A DNA stretch of 64,000 nucleotides, from the NCBI RefSeq assembly GCF_012271765.1, contig NZ_VRKO01000003.1, positions 144,219-208,218 of the forward strand. Direction: 5' to 3'. The notes under the pieces were generated by a model, which worked only from the letters and a program-made list of their open reading frames with translations, did not search any database and was not told the DNA's origin. Source of the DNA: Erwinia rhapontici. Lineage in GTDB: Bacteria; Pseudomonadota; Gammaproteobacteria; Enterobacterales; Enterobacteriaceae. This document shows positions 63,947-64,000 of this stretch, in pieces (position 1 is the first letter of the stretch; the number at the start of each line of letters is the position of its first letter). The translations under genes were made by a program, and so were the position numbers.

Positions 63947-64000
63947 AAGGTTAAGCCTCACGGGTCATTAGTACCGGTTAGCTCAACGCATCGCTGCGCT
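63947..64000 (-). rRNA. rrl: 23S ribosomal RNA, last 54 bases only
   Basis: The minus strand ends with GAGCTAACCGGTACTAATGA and GAGGCTTAACCTT, the conserved 3' end of enterobacterial 23S rRNA. The rest of the gene is outside the window. Confidence 0.95.

Overview
The window is chromosomal DNA of an enterobacterium, most likely Erwiniaceae (Pantoea/Erwinia group). Most core proteins look like close relatives of the E. coli ones, and gene order follows the E. coli blocks ptsP-rppH-mutH-ygdQ-ygdR-tas-lplT-aas, galR, lysA-lysR and lysS-prfB-recJ-dsbC-xerD-fldB-ygfX-sdhE-ygfZ-yqfA. These blocks are interrupted by accessory DNA. One dispersed intergenic repeat (37.1 and 38.5 kb) resembles sequence I remember from Pantoea genomes. 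The genus is an inference.

Layout. 1-8.9 kb: the 3' part of ptsP, then rppH, a 685-base gap with DnaA-box-like sites, mutH, the TerC-family gene ygdQ, the lipoprotein gene ygdR, tas, and the lysophospholipid pair lplT/aas. 9-30.8 kb: an accessory block sitting where E. coli has only omrA/omrB. It holds a chemoreceptor, a four-gene MdtABC/MuxABC-type RND operon with its own outer-membrane channel, a second complete AcrAB-TolC-like RND operon, a ribbon-helix-helix gene, an FtsI (PBP3) paralogue, a single OmrA/OmrB-type sRNA and a BisC-like molybdoenzyme. 31-32.3 kb: galR and a 44-bp tandem array. 32.3-37.1 kb: a beta-glucoside PTS locus (IIC, 6-phospho-beta-glucosidase, IIB, GntR regulator, acetyltransferase) with IIA divergent, and a shared control region carrying three regulator-type palindromes and a CRP-like site. 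37.1-38.8 kb: a small AT-rich island with a truncated DUF4225-like gene and a small membrane protein, bracketed by two ~330-bp direct repeats that include the end of the IIA gene. 38.8-42.3 kb: lysA, lysR and an MFS exporter. 42.7-43.9 kb: a lipoprotein with a trypsin-like triad and a cupin. 44-57.8 kb: lysS, frameshifted prfB, a LysE-family exporter, recJ-dsbC-xerD, fldB, then creD-creC-creB joined to ygfX and sdhE, then ygfZ and trhA. 57.9-64 kb: an HD-domain gene and a block that in E. coli lies beside rrnH (yafS, gloB, mltD, yafE, yafD, tRNA-Asp, 5S, end of 23S).

Working together. The two pumps are self-contained drug or metabolite exporters with no regulator gene beside them. OmrA-type RNA remodels outer-membrane protein synthesis. 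The PTS locus takes up and cleaves an aryl- or oligo-beta-glucoside, probably under its own GntR protein and CRP. The cre genes appear to be co-transcribed with sdhE-ygfX, and a cre tag lies directly before creD. All homology statements come from remembered family sequences and motifs, not from searches.
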